A program made the position numbers and the translations under genes. From NCBI RefSeq assembly GCF_024448695.1, contig NZ_JAMOHY010000001.1, positions 372,001 to 436,000 of the forward strand: 64,000 nt of DNA. The letters run 5' to 3'. Source of the DNA: Stutzerimonas stutzeri. Lineage in GTDB: Bacteria; Pseudomonadota; Gammaproteobacteria; Pseudomonadales; Pseudomonadaceae. Numbering within the stretch: position 1 is the stretch's first letter; every line of letters starts with the position of its first letter. Below the pieces are notes generated by a model, which was not told where the DNA came from, ran no database searches, and was given only the letters and a program-made list of their open reading frames with translations. Shown in pieces: positions 1 through 8,351 of this stretch.

Positions 1-252
1 GGTACGCGGTGTCACTATCACCTCGTCTCCTGCTCCGATCCCCAGCGCCTGCAGCGCCACATCGAGGGCCACTGTGCCGTTGGCCAGCGCAATGGCGTAC
101 TCGGTGTCGGCCCAAGAGGCGAATTCCTTTTCAAACTTGCGACATTCCTGGCCAGTCCAGTAATTGACCTTATTAGAGAGGATTACGTCGCGTACAGCGT
201 CGCCCTCTTCCACGGTGAAAGACGGCCAGGGGGAGAAGGGTGTGTTTAGCAC
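1..252 (-). CDS. DegT/DnrJ/EryC1/StrS sugar aminotransferase, N-terminal part (PglE-like)
   Basis: The frame is open to the left window edge, so only the first 84 codons are present. Reverse-strand translation gives a fold-type I PLP aminotransferase N-terminus, with the 'NKVNYWTGQE' and 'ALANGTVALDVALQALGIGAG' type motifs common to nucleotide-sugar transaminases. The start is probably GTG at 252, because an in-frame stop lies only three codons upstream and no ATG fits. It follows pglD-, pglC- and pglA-like genes, so by context it would transaminate a UDP-4-keto-6-deoxy-HexNAc during bacillosamine-type sugar synthesis. The catalytic lysine lies outside the window, so the substrate is inferred from neighbours only. 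Confidence 0.8.
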   Translation of the reverse strand, partial: MLNTPFSPWPSFTVEEGDAVRDVILSNKVNYWTGQECRKFEKEFASWADTEYAIALANGTVALDVALQALGIGAGDEVIVTPRT

Positions 253-337
253 TGGAGATCACTCATGCAATTCGAAGAAAATGGATCGTAGCTATAGCAG
301 CTGCCTTCGGGCAGAGTCTGATGTGATTTCACCAGGT

Positions 338-958
338 TCAAGTCTGGGATCGAGCAGGCACACCGACAACCTCTAACCCATCGCCTACATCGGCAACCAC
401 AGCCGCACCGGCGCCGACCATCACTCCGCTGCCAATACACACCAACTGGCGCACGCTGGCGCCGATACCAATCCAACTTAAGTCGCCAACTCGCACCCCA
501 CCCGCCAGCCGGGCGCCAGGGCTGACATGCACCGCCTCGCCGAGCAGGCAATCATGATCGACGCTACAACCTGTGTTGAGAATGGCGCCTTGGCCGATCA
601 GCGTATCAGCATTCACTACTGCGCCAGCGAACACCACAGAGCCGGTGCCTAAGCGTGCATGGCGGCTGACCGAAGCCGAGGGATGAATCAGGCTGACAAG
701 TCGAGCATCGGCAGCCAACAATTCGATCAGTTTGAGCTGACGAATACGATTGTTGCCAATCGCCACAAGCACTCCGTCAAAATGCATCAAGCTCGCCAAC
801 AGCGCACTCATATCACCGATTACCGGCCAGGCACCGTTGCTTTGTCGCTCGGGCCAAGCATCATCAAAAAACTCGACCACCTGCCAGTTGCAGCACTCGG
901 CGGTATCAGCAACCACCTTGCCATGACCGCTCGCGCCAAGAATCGCCAGCCGATTCAC
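338..958 (-). CDS. pglD: NeuD/PglD-family sugar O/N-acetyltransferase
   Basis: This 206-residue protein has the two-part NeuD/PglD layout. The N-terminal Rossmann-like half carries the 'ILGASGHGKVVAD' nucleotide-sugar-binding loop (residues 6-18). The C-terminal half is a left-handed beta-helix of hexapeptide repeats with the expected catalytic histidine in 'SVDHDC' (about H135). PglD acetylates the 4-amino group of UDP-4-amino-6-deoxy-GlcNAc using acetyl-CoA, giving UDP-N,N'-diacetylbacillosamine. The GTG start overlaps the upstream pglC stop (GTGA), indicating translational coupling. The neighbouring pglC and aminotransferase support the bacillosamine role over sialic acid O-acetylation, but the family includes both. 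Confidence 0.82.
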   Translation of the reverse strand: MNRLAILGASGHGKVVADTAECCNWQVVEFFDDAWPERQSNGAWPVIGDMSALLASLMHFDGVLVAIGNNRIRQLKLIELLAADARLVSLIHPSASVSRHARLGTGSVVFAGAVVNADTLIGQGAILNTGCSVDHDCLLGEAVHVSPGARLAGGVRVGDLSWIGIGASVRQLVCIGSGVMVGAGAAVVADVGDGLEVVGVPARSQT

Positions 959-1548
959 GTGCCAGTACCTGTGAATTTAGTCATTGTCGCCTCGCCTTCA
1001 GCGCTGATTCCATCGCGCTCCAAAACTTTCTTAATGGTAAGAAAGAGTATCTTAAGATCCAGCCAGAATGAGCGATTATCCACGTACCATACGTCCAGTT
1101 TGAACTTCTCCTCCCAGCTCAGAGCATTACGCCCGTTGATCTGCGCCCAGCCGGTTACTCCAGGCCGTACCTCATGTCGGCGGTACTGCTCGGGGCTATA
1201 TAGCGGAAGGTATTCCATAAGCAATGGACGCGGCCCCACCAGGCTCATGTCGCCCGTGATCACATTCCATAGCTCGGGTAGCTCATCAAGACTGCTAGAG
1301 CGCAAAAAATTGCCAAAGGGTACCACTCGCTCTGCGTCCGGAAGCGGATTACCCGCGGCATCTGCTGCGTTACGCATGGTGCGAAACTTGATCATTTCAA
1401 AGGGCTTACCATCAAGCCCTGGACGAACCTGACGAAAAAGCACCGGCGAGCCTAACTTGCGACGGATTTGCCAAGCCACCACCAGCATTACGGGGCCAAC
1501 TAAGAGCAGCGCAGCAAGGCACACAAAGATGTCAAAGAGACGTTTCAT
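955..1548 (-). CDS. pglC: PglC-like initiating phosphoglycosyl transferase
   Basis: This small (about 197 residues) monotopic phosphoglycosyl transferase moves a sugar phosphate from a UDP-sugar to undecaprenyl phosphate, starting the glycan. It has one N-terminal re-entrant hydrophobic segment (about residues 8-27), the 'FRTM' motif, the catalytic Asp-Glu dyad in 'SLDELPELWNV' (D88/E89) and 'GDMSLVGPRPLL'. The C-terminal end 'EGEATMTKF' resembles Campylobacter PglC and argues for N,N'-diacetylbacillosamine phosphate as substrate. I chose ATG 1548, which has GAGG eight bases upstream; TTG 1566 and ATG 1557 are alternatives. It overlaps the end of the pglA-like gene by 17 bases. Confidence 0.88.
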   Translation of the reverse strand: MKRLFDIFVCLAALLLVGPVMLVVAWQIRRKLGSPVLFRQVRPGLDGKPFEMIKFRTMRNAADAAGNPLPDAERVVPFGNFLRSSSLDELPELWNVITGDMSLVGPRPLLMEYLPLYSPEQYRRHEVRPGVTGWAQINGRNALSWEEKFKLDVWYVDNRSFWLDLKILFLTIKKVLERDGISAEGEATMTKFTGTGT

Positions 1549-2680
1549 GCATATCATCCTCGTCAAGTAAAAGCGCCATCAATCGCGCATTCACCTTATG
1601 CACATCAAACTGCTGTTGTGCCATGTGCAAACTGCTCTCACCCATGGATCTAATTAATTCCGGCTGCTTAATAAAACGAACCATGGCTTCAGCCAATGCC
1701 TGAGGGCATCGTGGCGGAACCAGAAAACCATTCACGCCATCCACCACGGTTTGCCGGCAACCAGGCACATCAGTGGTGATAACTGCCCTGCCAGCAGCCA
1801 TCGCCTCCTGCGTACTGACCGGCATGCCTTCACGATAGGACGGCAAAACATAAACACTGGCAAGCGCCATCCAAGGCTGTACTGATACATGGCCGTGCCA
1901 TTCAAGGATGCCTCCCGAAACCCACGCTTGCACGTCAGTTTCGGTTAACGCGCCAGGGTTATCGTCTAGCCCTCCAAGTAAAACAAAGCGCGCATCCGGA
2001 TGGTTTTGTTTAACCATGTATGCCGCCAAGGCATACTCCTCAATACCTTTTTCCCGCAACAGACGCGCCACCAACAAAAAGGTAACAGGCTCCACAGTCG
2101 CAGGGGTAAGCCGCCATTGCTCAAGCTCAACACCTATTCCCCCCAGCAAAAATGACTTTTCTTGCGGCACAGCCCCTGCTGCCACCAGCTCATCACGATC
2201 ATCCGGATTAAGAAAAATCACTTTATGGGCACAGACCAAACCCGTCTTATACAAGACCAGGACTAAATACTTCAGCAGCCGACGCTTAATTGAAAGTTTA
2301 TCTCCTGCTGAAGTAAATACGAAGCCAAGACCCTCTACCATCGCAATACGCATTGGAACCCTTGCTAAAAAAGCAGCAATAGAACCAAAAATAACCGGCT
2401 TAATGAAATAGCCCAGAACTATATCTGGCTGAAGCCGGCGCAACAAAAGCAACATACGCCATGTATTAACAGCGTCACGCAGGGGGTTCATCCCTGTACG
2501 ATCCATAGGGCAATCAACGGGACTCGCTCCGATGGCTAAAACTGCCGCACGGCTCCGCTCATCAAAATTGGGAGCCAAAGCCCACACCTGAATACCCCTT
2601 GCCACCAATGCGCGAATGAGAGGCGCACGAAAATTAAGCAGCGATGGCGCATGAGAGGTAATTAATGCAAAGCTTTTCAT
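1532..2680 (-). CDS. pglA: GT4 glycosyltransferase, PglA-like
   Basis: This GT-B fold retaining glycosyltransferase has about 382 residues from ATG 2680, which is preceded by a good GAGG site; an in-frame start at 2722 would extend it into the upstream gene. The C-terminal GT4 domain shows 'LLVARLLREKGIEEY', 'FVLLGGLDDNPG' and the 'PSYREGMPVSTQEAMA' sugar-nucleotide-binding motif with its conserved Glu. N-terminal 'ALITSHAPSLLNFRAPLI' and 'VEGLGFVF' recall Campylobacter PglA, which adds alpha-1,3-GalNAc to bacillosamine. Its position next to pglC fits addition of the second sugar of the repeat unit. The true donor is unknown. Confidence 0.85.
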   Translation of the reverse strand: MKSFALITSHAPSLLNFRAPLIRALVARGIQVWALAPNFDERSRAAVLAIGASPVDCPMDRTGMNPLRDAVNTWRMLLLLRRLQPDIVLGYFIKPVIFGSIAAFLARVPMRIAMVEGLGFVFTSAGDKLSIKRRLLKYLVLVLYKTGLVCAHKVIFLNPDDRDELVAAGAVPQEKSFLLGGIGVELEQWRLTPATVEPVTFLLVARLLREKGIEEYALAAYMVKQNHPDARFVLLGGLDDNPGALTETDVQAWVSGGILEWHGHVSVQPWMALASVYVLPSYREGMPVSTQEAMAAGRAVITTDVPGCRQTVVDGVNGFLVPPRCPQALAEAMVRFIKQPELIRSMGESSLHMAQQQFDVHKVNARLMALLLDEDDMHETSL

Positions 2681-2687
2681 ATAAACC

Positions 2688-3995
2688 TCAAGCGGTAGTT
2701 TTACCACCATGCTCGAGCGCATGACTTTTTTCAGACATACTCACCGCAATTACCGCCCCAAGAAACAACCAGAATATACGCTGATATAGCATCTCATGAA
2801 ACATAGCCATTGCCCCGAGCGACAGTAACAATAAAATAACTGCGTTATGCCTCATTCCCCGCTTGGCCGAGAAGAATACAAATCGTGCCATTGACAAAAA
2901 CAAAACCAAAAACATTAAAAATCCAAACAACCCCATTTCAGACAAGACCCACAAGACACTATTGTGCTGCACGATTGAAAATCCATATACCGCCTCACTA
3001 CCTGTGTAAAATGCACCCAGTCCGGCGCCGAAAAAAGGGTTTTCAAGCCACATAACGAAAGAATCTTTCAATAACTGACCGCGCAGCAAATCACTTTCAG
3101 CCGAGGATATAGCCATAACAACTTCTCCTCTTCCACTCGAGCCCGCCCCGTTCTGAGACCCCAGAGAAATCAGATCGTAGAAAAAGTAAAAAATATCAGA
3201 AAAGTAGAAAATCAATAAACTTATAAGAACCCCACCTGCCATTGACCAAAAAAGGAATTTCCAGTCTGTCATTCTCATGGAAAAAGCGATTAGATATAAA
3301 AGCAACATGGTTGCAATACCTGAACGCGACGATGTTAGAAACATACTACAAACAAGAACAATTACAGAAAACAACAAGAACCAATGATTTAGCCTTAAAT
3401 CCCTCTTATACAAAGGCTGAAATGCAAACGACAGTGACAATACGGCAAGGATCTGGAACGCCAACGCATTGCGGTTTCCTGAAAGAGCAGTCAAATAACT
3501 GAGATGCACTGTACCGCCAAAAACCCCCTTGGCCACTTCCAAAAACAACATCATATCGCTCAGCAAAAGTATGCCCACAAAAAATATAAGCAGCAGGTTA
3601 AAAAACCTGAAAAAAGCAAAGAAGCCCAATCTATTAACCAGCATCGCCGACGCGTACAAATAGCCCAAAATAACAAACCAACCAATCGTTTTGGTAGTAG
3701 ACCAAGAGATCGAATAATCGGAAAGAAAAGCAACCAACCAACCAGAAGCCAATGCCAGACAGGTTAGTAACACATATATATTGAAATTTTTTATCCTCCA
3801 CTGAACGGCATTTTTATTATAAAGGAAATTCAGCAGCGCCGTTGACAACACCAGCATGACAAAAAAGTCTGCAAAATTTACGTTTATAGCAAAATCAAAT
3901 AAAACAACGTGAACCTGCACCAGCACAAAAAGGAAAATAAAAAAAGAAAATAGCCAAACCAGTACATTTTCCCGACTATGGATACCAATACTCAC
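2688..3995 (-). CDS. O-antigen polymerase/ligase-like membrane protein (Wzy candidate)
   Basis: This 435-residue polytopic inner-membrane protein has about 10-12 hydrophobic segments and a Wzy_C/O-antigen ligase-type periplasmic region. That region includes 'SSRSGIATMLLLYL' and, after about residue 285, 'GSSGRGEV' followed by 'WLENPFFGAGLGAFYTG' and 'QHNSVLWVLSEMG'. The pattern is shared by Wzy polymerases and WaaL-type ligases. A separate waaL lies at 51.5-52.6 kb, so polymerase is the better call here. The gene is AT-rich, as wzy genes usually are. It overlaps the upstream flippase-like gene by 4 bases (ATGA), and the GT4 gene follows 7 bases after its stop. Confidence 0.75.
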   Translation of the reverse strand: MSIGIHSRENVLVWLFSFFIFLFVLVQVHVVLFDFAINVNFADFFVMLVLSTALLNFLYNKNAVQWRIKNFNIYVLLTCLALASGWLVAFLSDYSISWSTTKTIGWFVILGYLYASAMLVNRLGFFAFFRFFNLLLIFFVGILLLSDMMLFLEVAKGVFGGTVHLSYLTALSGNRNALAFQILAVLSLSFAFQPLYKRDLRLNHWFLLFSVIVLVCSMFLTSSRSGIATMLLLYLIAFSMRMTDWKFLFWSMAGGVLISLLIFYFSDIFYFFYDLISLGSQNGAGSSGRGEVVMAISSAESDLLRGQLLKDSFVMWLENPFFGAGLGAFYTGSEAVYGFSIVQHNSVLWVLSEMGLFGFLMFLVLFLSMARFVFFSAKRGMRHNAVILLLLSLGAMAMFHEMLYQRIFWLFLGAVIAVSMSEKSHALEHGGKTTA

Positions 3996-4888
3996 TTACC
4001 CCCCCTACCGACAAGTAAAATCGGATAACACATCAAAACAACAGCCATGGAGATCAGACCAATGAATAGAGAAGCAGCAAAACCAGCCTCTGCAGCCCCA
4101 CCAAGATAAGCCACAAAGAACATGGACGACACCTCTCTAAGCCCCCACCCTCCAAAACTAATCGGCAACGAGGCCAAAAAGGAGACAATGAAAGCAATTG
4201 AAACTATTTCAAGATACTCAGCCTTCGGCAACGCAACACTGAACATGAGCGCAAAGCACATCATCATCAACACCATGCCCAAAGCCACTATCAGCACAAC
4301 CCGAAACAGCAAGAAAACATTTTTTCCACTTAGATAAGATTTAATAGCTTGCTTTTCAACATCCAAAACTATCAAGCGAAAAAATAAAACGAGAGCAGCA
4401 ACAGCAGAAATAGCGAATATTACAAAATTAATCAGCCCCGCCCCCTCAACAACTTTCCAATCATAAAGATAAAAAAAACCAACAACTGCAAAAATAGCAC
4501 TGACGGCACCAGCTACCACGCGCTCGTATCCAGAGGCGGCTGCGTTTTCTACCGTCGAAACCCCTAGTTTATTCAAATAAAACTGTCGACCGGCAATTTG
4601 CCCTAGCACAGGTATAAAAAAAAGCGCACCAATATTTCCAGCGACACACGCCTTAACGACATCTATAAGGTTCAGCTGATGGCCAAAATCACGGAGAATT
4701 ATCCAGATCCGTAAAAAGGACAGCATTATCGTCATCAAGAATAACAACGCGACAATTGCGATACGCTGTATTTCAAACAAAGGAAGCACTTCATAAAAAG
4801 CCCCCCCCCCCCCCATAGACAAAAAGGCTACGCAGAGCAGCAGCAGCGAAAAAACAATCAGCGCTGTTTTTTTATTTATCTTTGTCAT
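3992..4888 (-). CDS. UPF0104/LPG_synthase_TM-type membrane protein with in-frame G14 tract
   Basis: This 298-residue integral membrane protein has about eight transmembrane segments and resembles the membrane domain of lysylphosphatidylglycerol synthases and AglD-type proteins. Typical marks are 'GQIAGRQFYLNK', 'ASGYERVVAG', and near the C-terminus 'SLPISFGGWGLRE'. Such proteins often occur in glycan clusters and are suspected to move lipid-linked sugars, but the role is not settled. Codons 25-30 lie in an uninterrupted run of 14 G on the coding strand (4801-4814). The present length keeps the frame open. A change of 1 or 2 bases would stop translation early, so the gene may be phase-variable. 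Its ATG overlaps the stop of a small upstream ORF (ATGA). Confidence 0.75.
   Translation of the reverse strand: MTKINKKTALIVFSLLLLCVAFLSMGGGGAFYEVLPLFEIQRIAIVALLFLMTIMLSFLRIWIILRDFGHQLNLIDVVKACVAGNIGALFFIPVLGQIAGRQFYLNKLGVSTVENAAASGYERVVAGAVSAIFAVVGFFYLYDWKVVEGAGLINFVIFAISAVAALVLFFRLIVLDVEKQAIKSYLSGKNVFLLFRVVLIVALGMVLMMMCFALMFSVALPKAEYLEIVSIAFIVSFLASLPISFGGWGLREVSSMFFVAYLGGAAEAGFAASLFIGLISMAVVLMCYPILLVGRGGK
4801..4814 (-). repeat. Homopolymeric G14 tract inside a coding region
   Basis: Fourteen consecutive C on the plus strand encode part of 'MGGGGA' near the N-terminus of the UPF0104-type membrane protein. Tracts this long are prone to slipped-strand changes. In other bacteria, poly-G runs within glycan genes act as on/off switches. 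The window shows the in-frame (on) state. The exact count may also be affected by sequencing error. Confidence 0.9.
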
Positions 4889-5088
4889 GCAATAAACCTA
4901 AATAAGCCCTTGGCAAACGGGAATACCTCGTGCGCTACGGCAGCCTTTTCCGAGCATTTTGTCCATGAAGTCTTGCTCAGCCTTTTGGTTGCCGATTCCA
5001 TAAGCATTTCTACCTGCGTATAAGCATCACCAGCGGGTGCAAAAGTAGCCGCAGCCTGCTTGATCTCCACGGATAGCCTGAATAGCAT
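4885..5088 (-). CDS. Small hypothetical ORF (67 aa), possibly a gene remnant
   Basis: A 67-codon frame fills the gap between the GT4 gene and the membrane protein, and its TGA overlaps the membrane protein ATG (ATGA). I recognise no family, and there is no signal peptide or membrane segment. The sequence is mildly basic and ends in 'PFAKGLFRFIA'. It has no clear Shine-Dalgarno sequence before ATG 5088. It could be a small coupled gene or the decayed end of a lost gene; the coupling to the next start is the only supporting evidence. Confidence 0.3.
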   Translation of the reverse strand: MLFRLSVEIKQAAATFAPAGDAYTQVEMLMESATKRLSKTSWTKCSEKAAVAHEVFPFAKGLFRFIA

Positions 5089-5114
5089 TCTTGAAACGCT
5101 TCAATTGGCATTCC

Positions 5115-6329
5115 CTAAAATAATATCGACAGATAGTCGCTGCAGAGCTTCGAATAATTTCGATTTTTTAACAACCATTCGCGTCCACGTGCGCCCATCA
5201 GCAAGCGTTCCTCTTCGCTTCTAGATTTCATGTCAAGTACGGCGGAAACCAGCGCGCCAACATCATTCGCAGGCACGAACACACCGCAGTCCGATTCGTT
5301 GATCATCGACGGATAACCATTGTAGGAAGCCACAATCGGCTTGGCCGCCAACATGTAATCGATGACTTTATTCAACGATTGCCCATAGTCCCAAACCTTT
5401 GAATCGTGAACTGAAAAGTACAGGAGGTCTCCTTTAGCGAGCACCGCCTGCACCATATTTCGAGGCACCTTTGGCGCAAAAACAAGGTTGGGGAGGCTTC
5501 CATACTGATTTACATAACTTTGCTTCAGCGCACCGTCGCCCACGATGACGAACTCGATATCCGAATGTTCCTGCATGGCTTCGGCTGCTGCGAAAAGCAC
5601 GTCCAAGGCATTGGTGATGCCAATAGTGCCGGCATGCACGACCTTGAATTTGTCATTGGATAGATAGCGTTCCGCATATTCGGTTGAAAGCTCGACAACG
5701 TCGCTGATATGCTCTTGGCTTACCCCCATTGGTATGCAATAAACCGGGCGGTCATGACCGAGCACTGCACGCACATGCGCAGCAAGATTTGGCATCGTCC
5801 CGACGATTATGTCTGCTTTCCTGTATGCAAGCCACTCTAGCCATGACAGACCTTTGATAAGCAGATTTTTATCACTGAAACCACCCTCCTCAACAATAGT
5901 GAGCGGCCATATATCTCGAACTTCAAAAACCAAGAGGCACTTGTATTTAAGTCGCAACAACAGCCCGTTGATGATAGTAAACAGCGATAGGCTTGAGATA
6001 ATAACAACGTCCGGCCGTTCCAACTTGCTCTTGTCGAGCCAGAATAAATTCCATTCGAAGTGGAACCAGCTAAGGATTCTACGTAGTGACTTAGCAACCG
6101 AGTATTTCATCGTTTTCAGCCAAACGATCTTGACTCCATTGCTATCCAACACAGTAACCTTGCCACGAAGCACAGGAATATCTACAAGATTATTAGAGTC
6201 CGAACTGATAACAACGACATGATTTCCGGCGCGTTGCATTGCATCCATCAGGAACCAGCCCCGTCCGCCAGGACTGGTGGACGTCTTAGGCGAAAAATAC
6301 TTCGTCACATACCAGATAGTCTTATTCAT
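5115..6329 (-). CDS. GT4 glycosyltransferase, WbuB-like
   Basis: About 404 residues from ATG 6329, which lies 17 bases after the upstream stop; a start at 6374 would overlap the upstream gene. The N-terminal 'YFSPKTSTSPGGRGWFLMDAM' region and the C-terminal 'KVVHAGTIGITNALDVLFAA', 'FVIVGDGALK' and 'SLNKVIDYMLAAKPIVAS' motifs identify a WbuB-like GT4 enzyme, a family that includes N-acetyl-L-fucosamine transferases of O-antigen and capsule loci. The central 'FEVRDIWPLTIVEEGG' is also typical. It probably adds one sugar of the repeat unit on the cytoplasmic face. Donor and linkage cannot be read from the sequence. Confidence 0.82.
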   Translation of the reverse strand: MNKTIWYVTKYFSPKTSTSPGGRGWFLMDAMQRAGNHVVVISSDSNNLVDIPVLRGKVTVLDSNGVKIVWLKTMKYSVAKSLRRILSWFHFEWNLFWLDKSKLERPDVVIISSLSLFTIINGLLLRLKYKCLLVFEVRDIWPLTIVEEGGFSDKNLLIKGLSWLEWLAYRKADIIVGTMPNLAAHVRAVLGHDRPVYCIPMGVSQEHISDVVELSTEYAERYLSNDKFKVVHAGTIGITNALDVLFAAAEAMQEHSDIEFVIVGDGALKQSYVNQYGSLPNLVFAPKVPRNMVQAVLAKGDLLYFSVHDSKVWDYGQSLNKVIDYMLAAKPIVASYNGYPSMINESDCGVFVPANDVGALVSAVLDMKSRSEEERLLMGARGREWLLKNRNYSKLCSDYLSILF

Positions 6330-6345
6330 CAAGTCAGCTGGCCCG

Positions 6346-8169
6346 TCAGTCTTTGTAGAGCCGCGGGATGGCATTAACGATTTTGATCACCTCGGTAAAG
6401 TCCATACCCAGCGCATCAAGGTACCACCGGATATTCTGATAACGCGGCCTATTCTCTTCACGCACTAATTCGAGAGCGCGCTCACGGGTAATTTCACCTT
6501 CACGTACCTGATTACTACGGAAGGTATCGTGCTCAGAAAAGCCGGCAACCAAATAGTAGATGTAGTTGTACAGGCCCGCGGTACCATCACCGATCCGCCA
6601 GGTAGTACTGGTATCGATCGCCAGCTCCCAACCGTAATCGTTAATCAGCGTGTCATCGATAGCCTTCTCGTCCCAACGCCAGTAATCGAAGATGTGGTAA
6701 TAGTCTTTCTTCTCGGTGAAGCTTCGATAGTACTCGCCTGACAAAGTATCCCACAGTGAACTGTTAAAATAACCGGGACTCTTCAGCATGGCTTTGAAAC
6801 GCAGGCTTTGATATTCCATCTGTTTGCGCCAGCCGTGCATGTAGACACGTTTTTCTTCAAAAGCCGGCGGCACGCCGAGGAAGCCTGCCTTGAAGTGAGT
6901 AACTTCCAGTGGGTTCACCCCCCAGAGGTTCAAGCTCACACCGGTTTGCTGTTTTACCGTTTCGATATGCCGAAAGAAATGTTTGTCACCGGCGGTAAGA
7001 ATACTGATCATTCCCAGATGCGGCGCTTTGAGCCATGCCTTGAGGTTGACGGCAATATTCTTACGCTTCTGGGCGATATCATCAGCCACGATGATATTTT
7101 CCACACCCAGCTCTGCGCTCATCCGGCTGATATTACGCCGGCCCAGGTCTGTGACCATGCCCCAGTCATAAGTATAAGTGACCGGGTTCATCTTCAGCTC
7201 TTTGACAATAAGGTGCAAACCATAGCAGCTGTCGCGCCCACCAGAGAACGGAACGATACAATCGGTAACGCCTGCACGGCGATACGACTCGACGAGATTG
7301 AAGAGCTCCTCCTTTGGCTTAGGGATATTACGCGGGGTGTAGTTATGGCAGTAATTGCAAACACCGTTGGCATCGAAGTCAATGAAGGGCATTGTCTCCG
7401 GAAGAATGCAGCGGGTGCAGCGGCGCAAGTTTGGTTGGGGGTGGAGCAATAGTTTTTCTTCTGCCGCTACAAACTGGAACGGCGGGATCAGGTTATGGAC
7501 CCGCTGGTTAGTATCAGCAACACAAATATCCGAAGCGGCTGGCAAATCCAAAACAACAGCGTCTTTCCTAACCTGCTGGATTTCTGTGCAATCAATCTGG
7601 CTGAGCGGGAACATTTCCGAAGAGAAGCAAATGCCTTCTTTGGCGGACCCAACGTAAAGGCTACCGTTGTTCGAAAACAGCAGTGCTTTGCCCAAGCGGG
7701 GAATGACGATTGCACAGGCAATGACACCCTCACACATCGCAAGTATCTTTTCCGCCAGACCTTCGAGGCTGTCACTGAAATCCTCGAGGTGCTGCTCGGT
7801 GATTGCCGCAATCACCTCGCTGTCAATTTCAAGCGTGCGCGTGGGCCTGATGTGATTCCATACATCGGCATCATTCACGATAATTCCGTTGTGAATGACG
7901 CAAATTCCACCGCGGACAACTGGCTGGTTGTCCGCGAGGCCATTGGTGATAAGGCGGCTGTGGCCAAAGACGAATGCAGAATCAAACGGCTTGACCTCCG
8001 AGATCAACCTCTTGATGTCGTAGTCAGCCCGCTTTACCTGATAGCCAGAGCGATCCGCATAGATCAAACCACTGGAGTCACGCCCACGCTGCCTGGCATG
8101 CAAGGCCAGCGTCATCAGGCTCTCTTTATTAACTTTTTCCCCGCCGATGAAGCCAAAAATTCCACACAT
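6346..8169 (-). CDS. Class II glutamine amidotransferase fused to WbpG-type N-acetyl sugar amidotransferase
   Basis: A 607-residue two-domain protein. Residues 1-240 form an N-terminal-nucleophile glutaminase: Met-Cys start 'MCGIFGF' (Cys2 nucleophile after Met removal), 'RGRDSSG' and 'IHNGII'. Residues 250-600 are WbpG-like: a zinc-type Cys set at C251, C254, C271 and C274, and an ATP pyrophosphatase PP-loop 'SGGRDS' at 309-314. The likely reaction turns an N-acetyl group on a sugar into an acetamidino group, with ammonia made by its own glutaminase instead of HisH/HisF. A separate wbpG-hisH-hisF set lies at 9.7-12.6 kb, so the cluster holds two amidination systems of different design. The substrate is not known. 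Confidence 0.82.
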   Translation of the reverse strand: MCGIFGFIGGEKVNKESLMTLALHARQRGRDSSGLIYADRSGYQVKRADYDIKRLISEVKPFDSAFVFGHSRLITNGLADNQPVVRGGICVIHNGIIVNDADVWNHIRPTRTLEIDSEVIAAITEQHLEDFSDSLEGLAEKILAMCEGVIACAIVIPRLGKALLFSNNGSLYVGSAKEGICFSSEMFPLSQIDCTEIQQVRKDAVVLDLPAASDICVADTNQRVHNLIPPFQFVAAEEKLLLHPQPNLRRCTRCILPETMPFIDFDANGVCNYCHNYTPRNIPKPKEELFNLVESYRRAGVTDCIVPFSGGRDSCYGLHLIVKELKMNPVTYTYDWGMVTDLGRRNISRMSAELGVENIIVADDIAQKRKNIAVNLKAWLKAPHLGMISILTAGDKHFFRHIETVKQQTGVSLNLWGVNPLEVTHFKAGFLGVPPAFEEKRVYMHGWRKQMEYQSLRFKAMLKSPGYFNSSLWDTLSGEYYRSFTEKKDYYHIFDYWRWDEKAIDDTLINDYGWELAIDTSTTWRIGDGTAGLYNYIYYLVAGFSEHDTFRSNQVREGEITRERALELVREENRPRYQNIRWYLDALGMDFTEVIKIVNAIPRLYKD

Positions 8170-8351
8170 AGAACAGCCCGTATCAATTAGTTATTCCACT
8201 GCGAGCACAGCGGGTTGTAGTCTGGGCGGGACGCAGAGCCGGCTGAAGCCTACTCCAGACCGTCGAACCCTTGCTCCTGGGCACGAGCCTTATCCAAAAC
8301 CGGAGCAGAGTCATCGCGTCACTTCGCACACTTTGCGTACCCACCAGGTTA

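Noticed and set aside
8170-8351. A 43-codon minus-strand ORF between the GT4 gene and the amidotransferase fusion
   Set aside because: No ribosome-binding site and no known family; treated as chance in a 182-bp gap.
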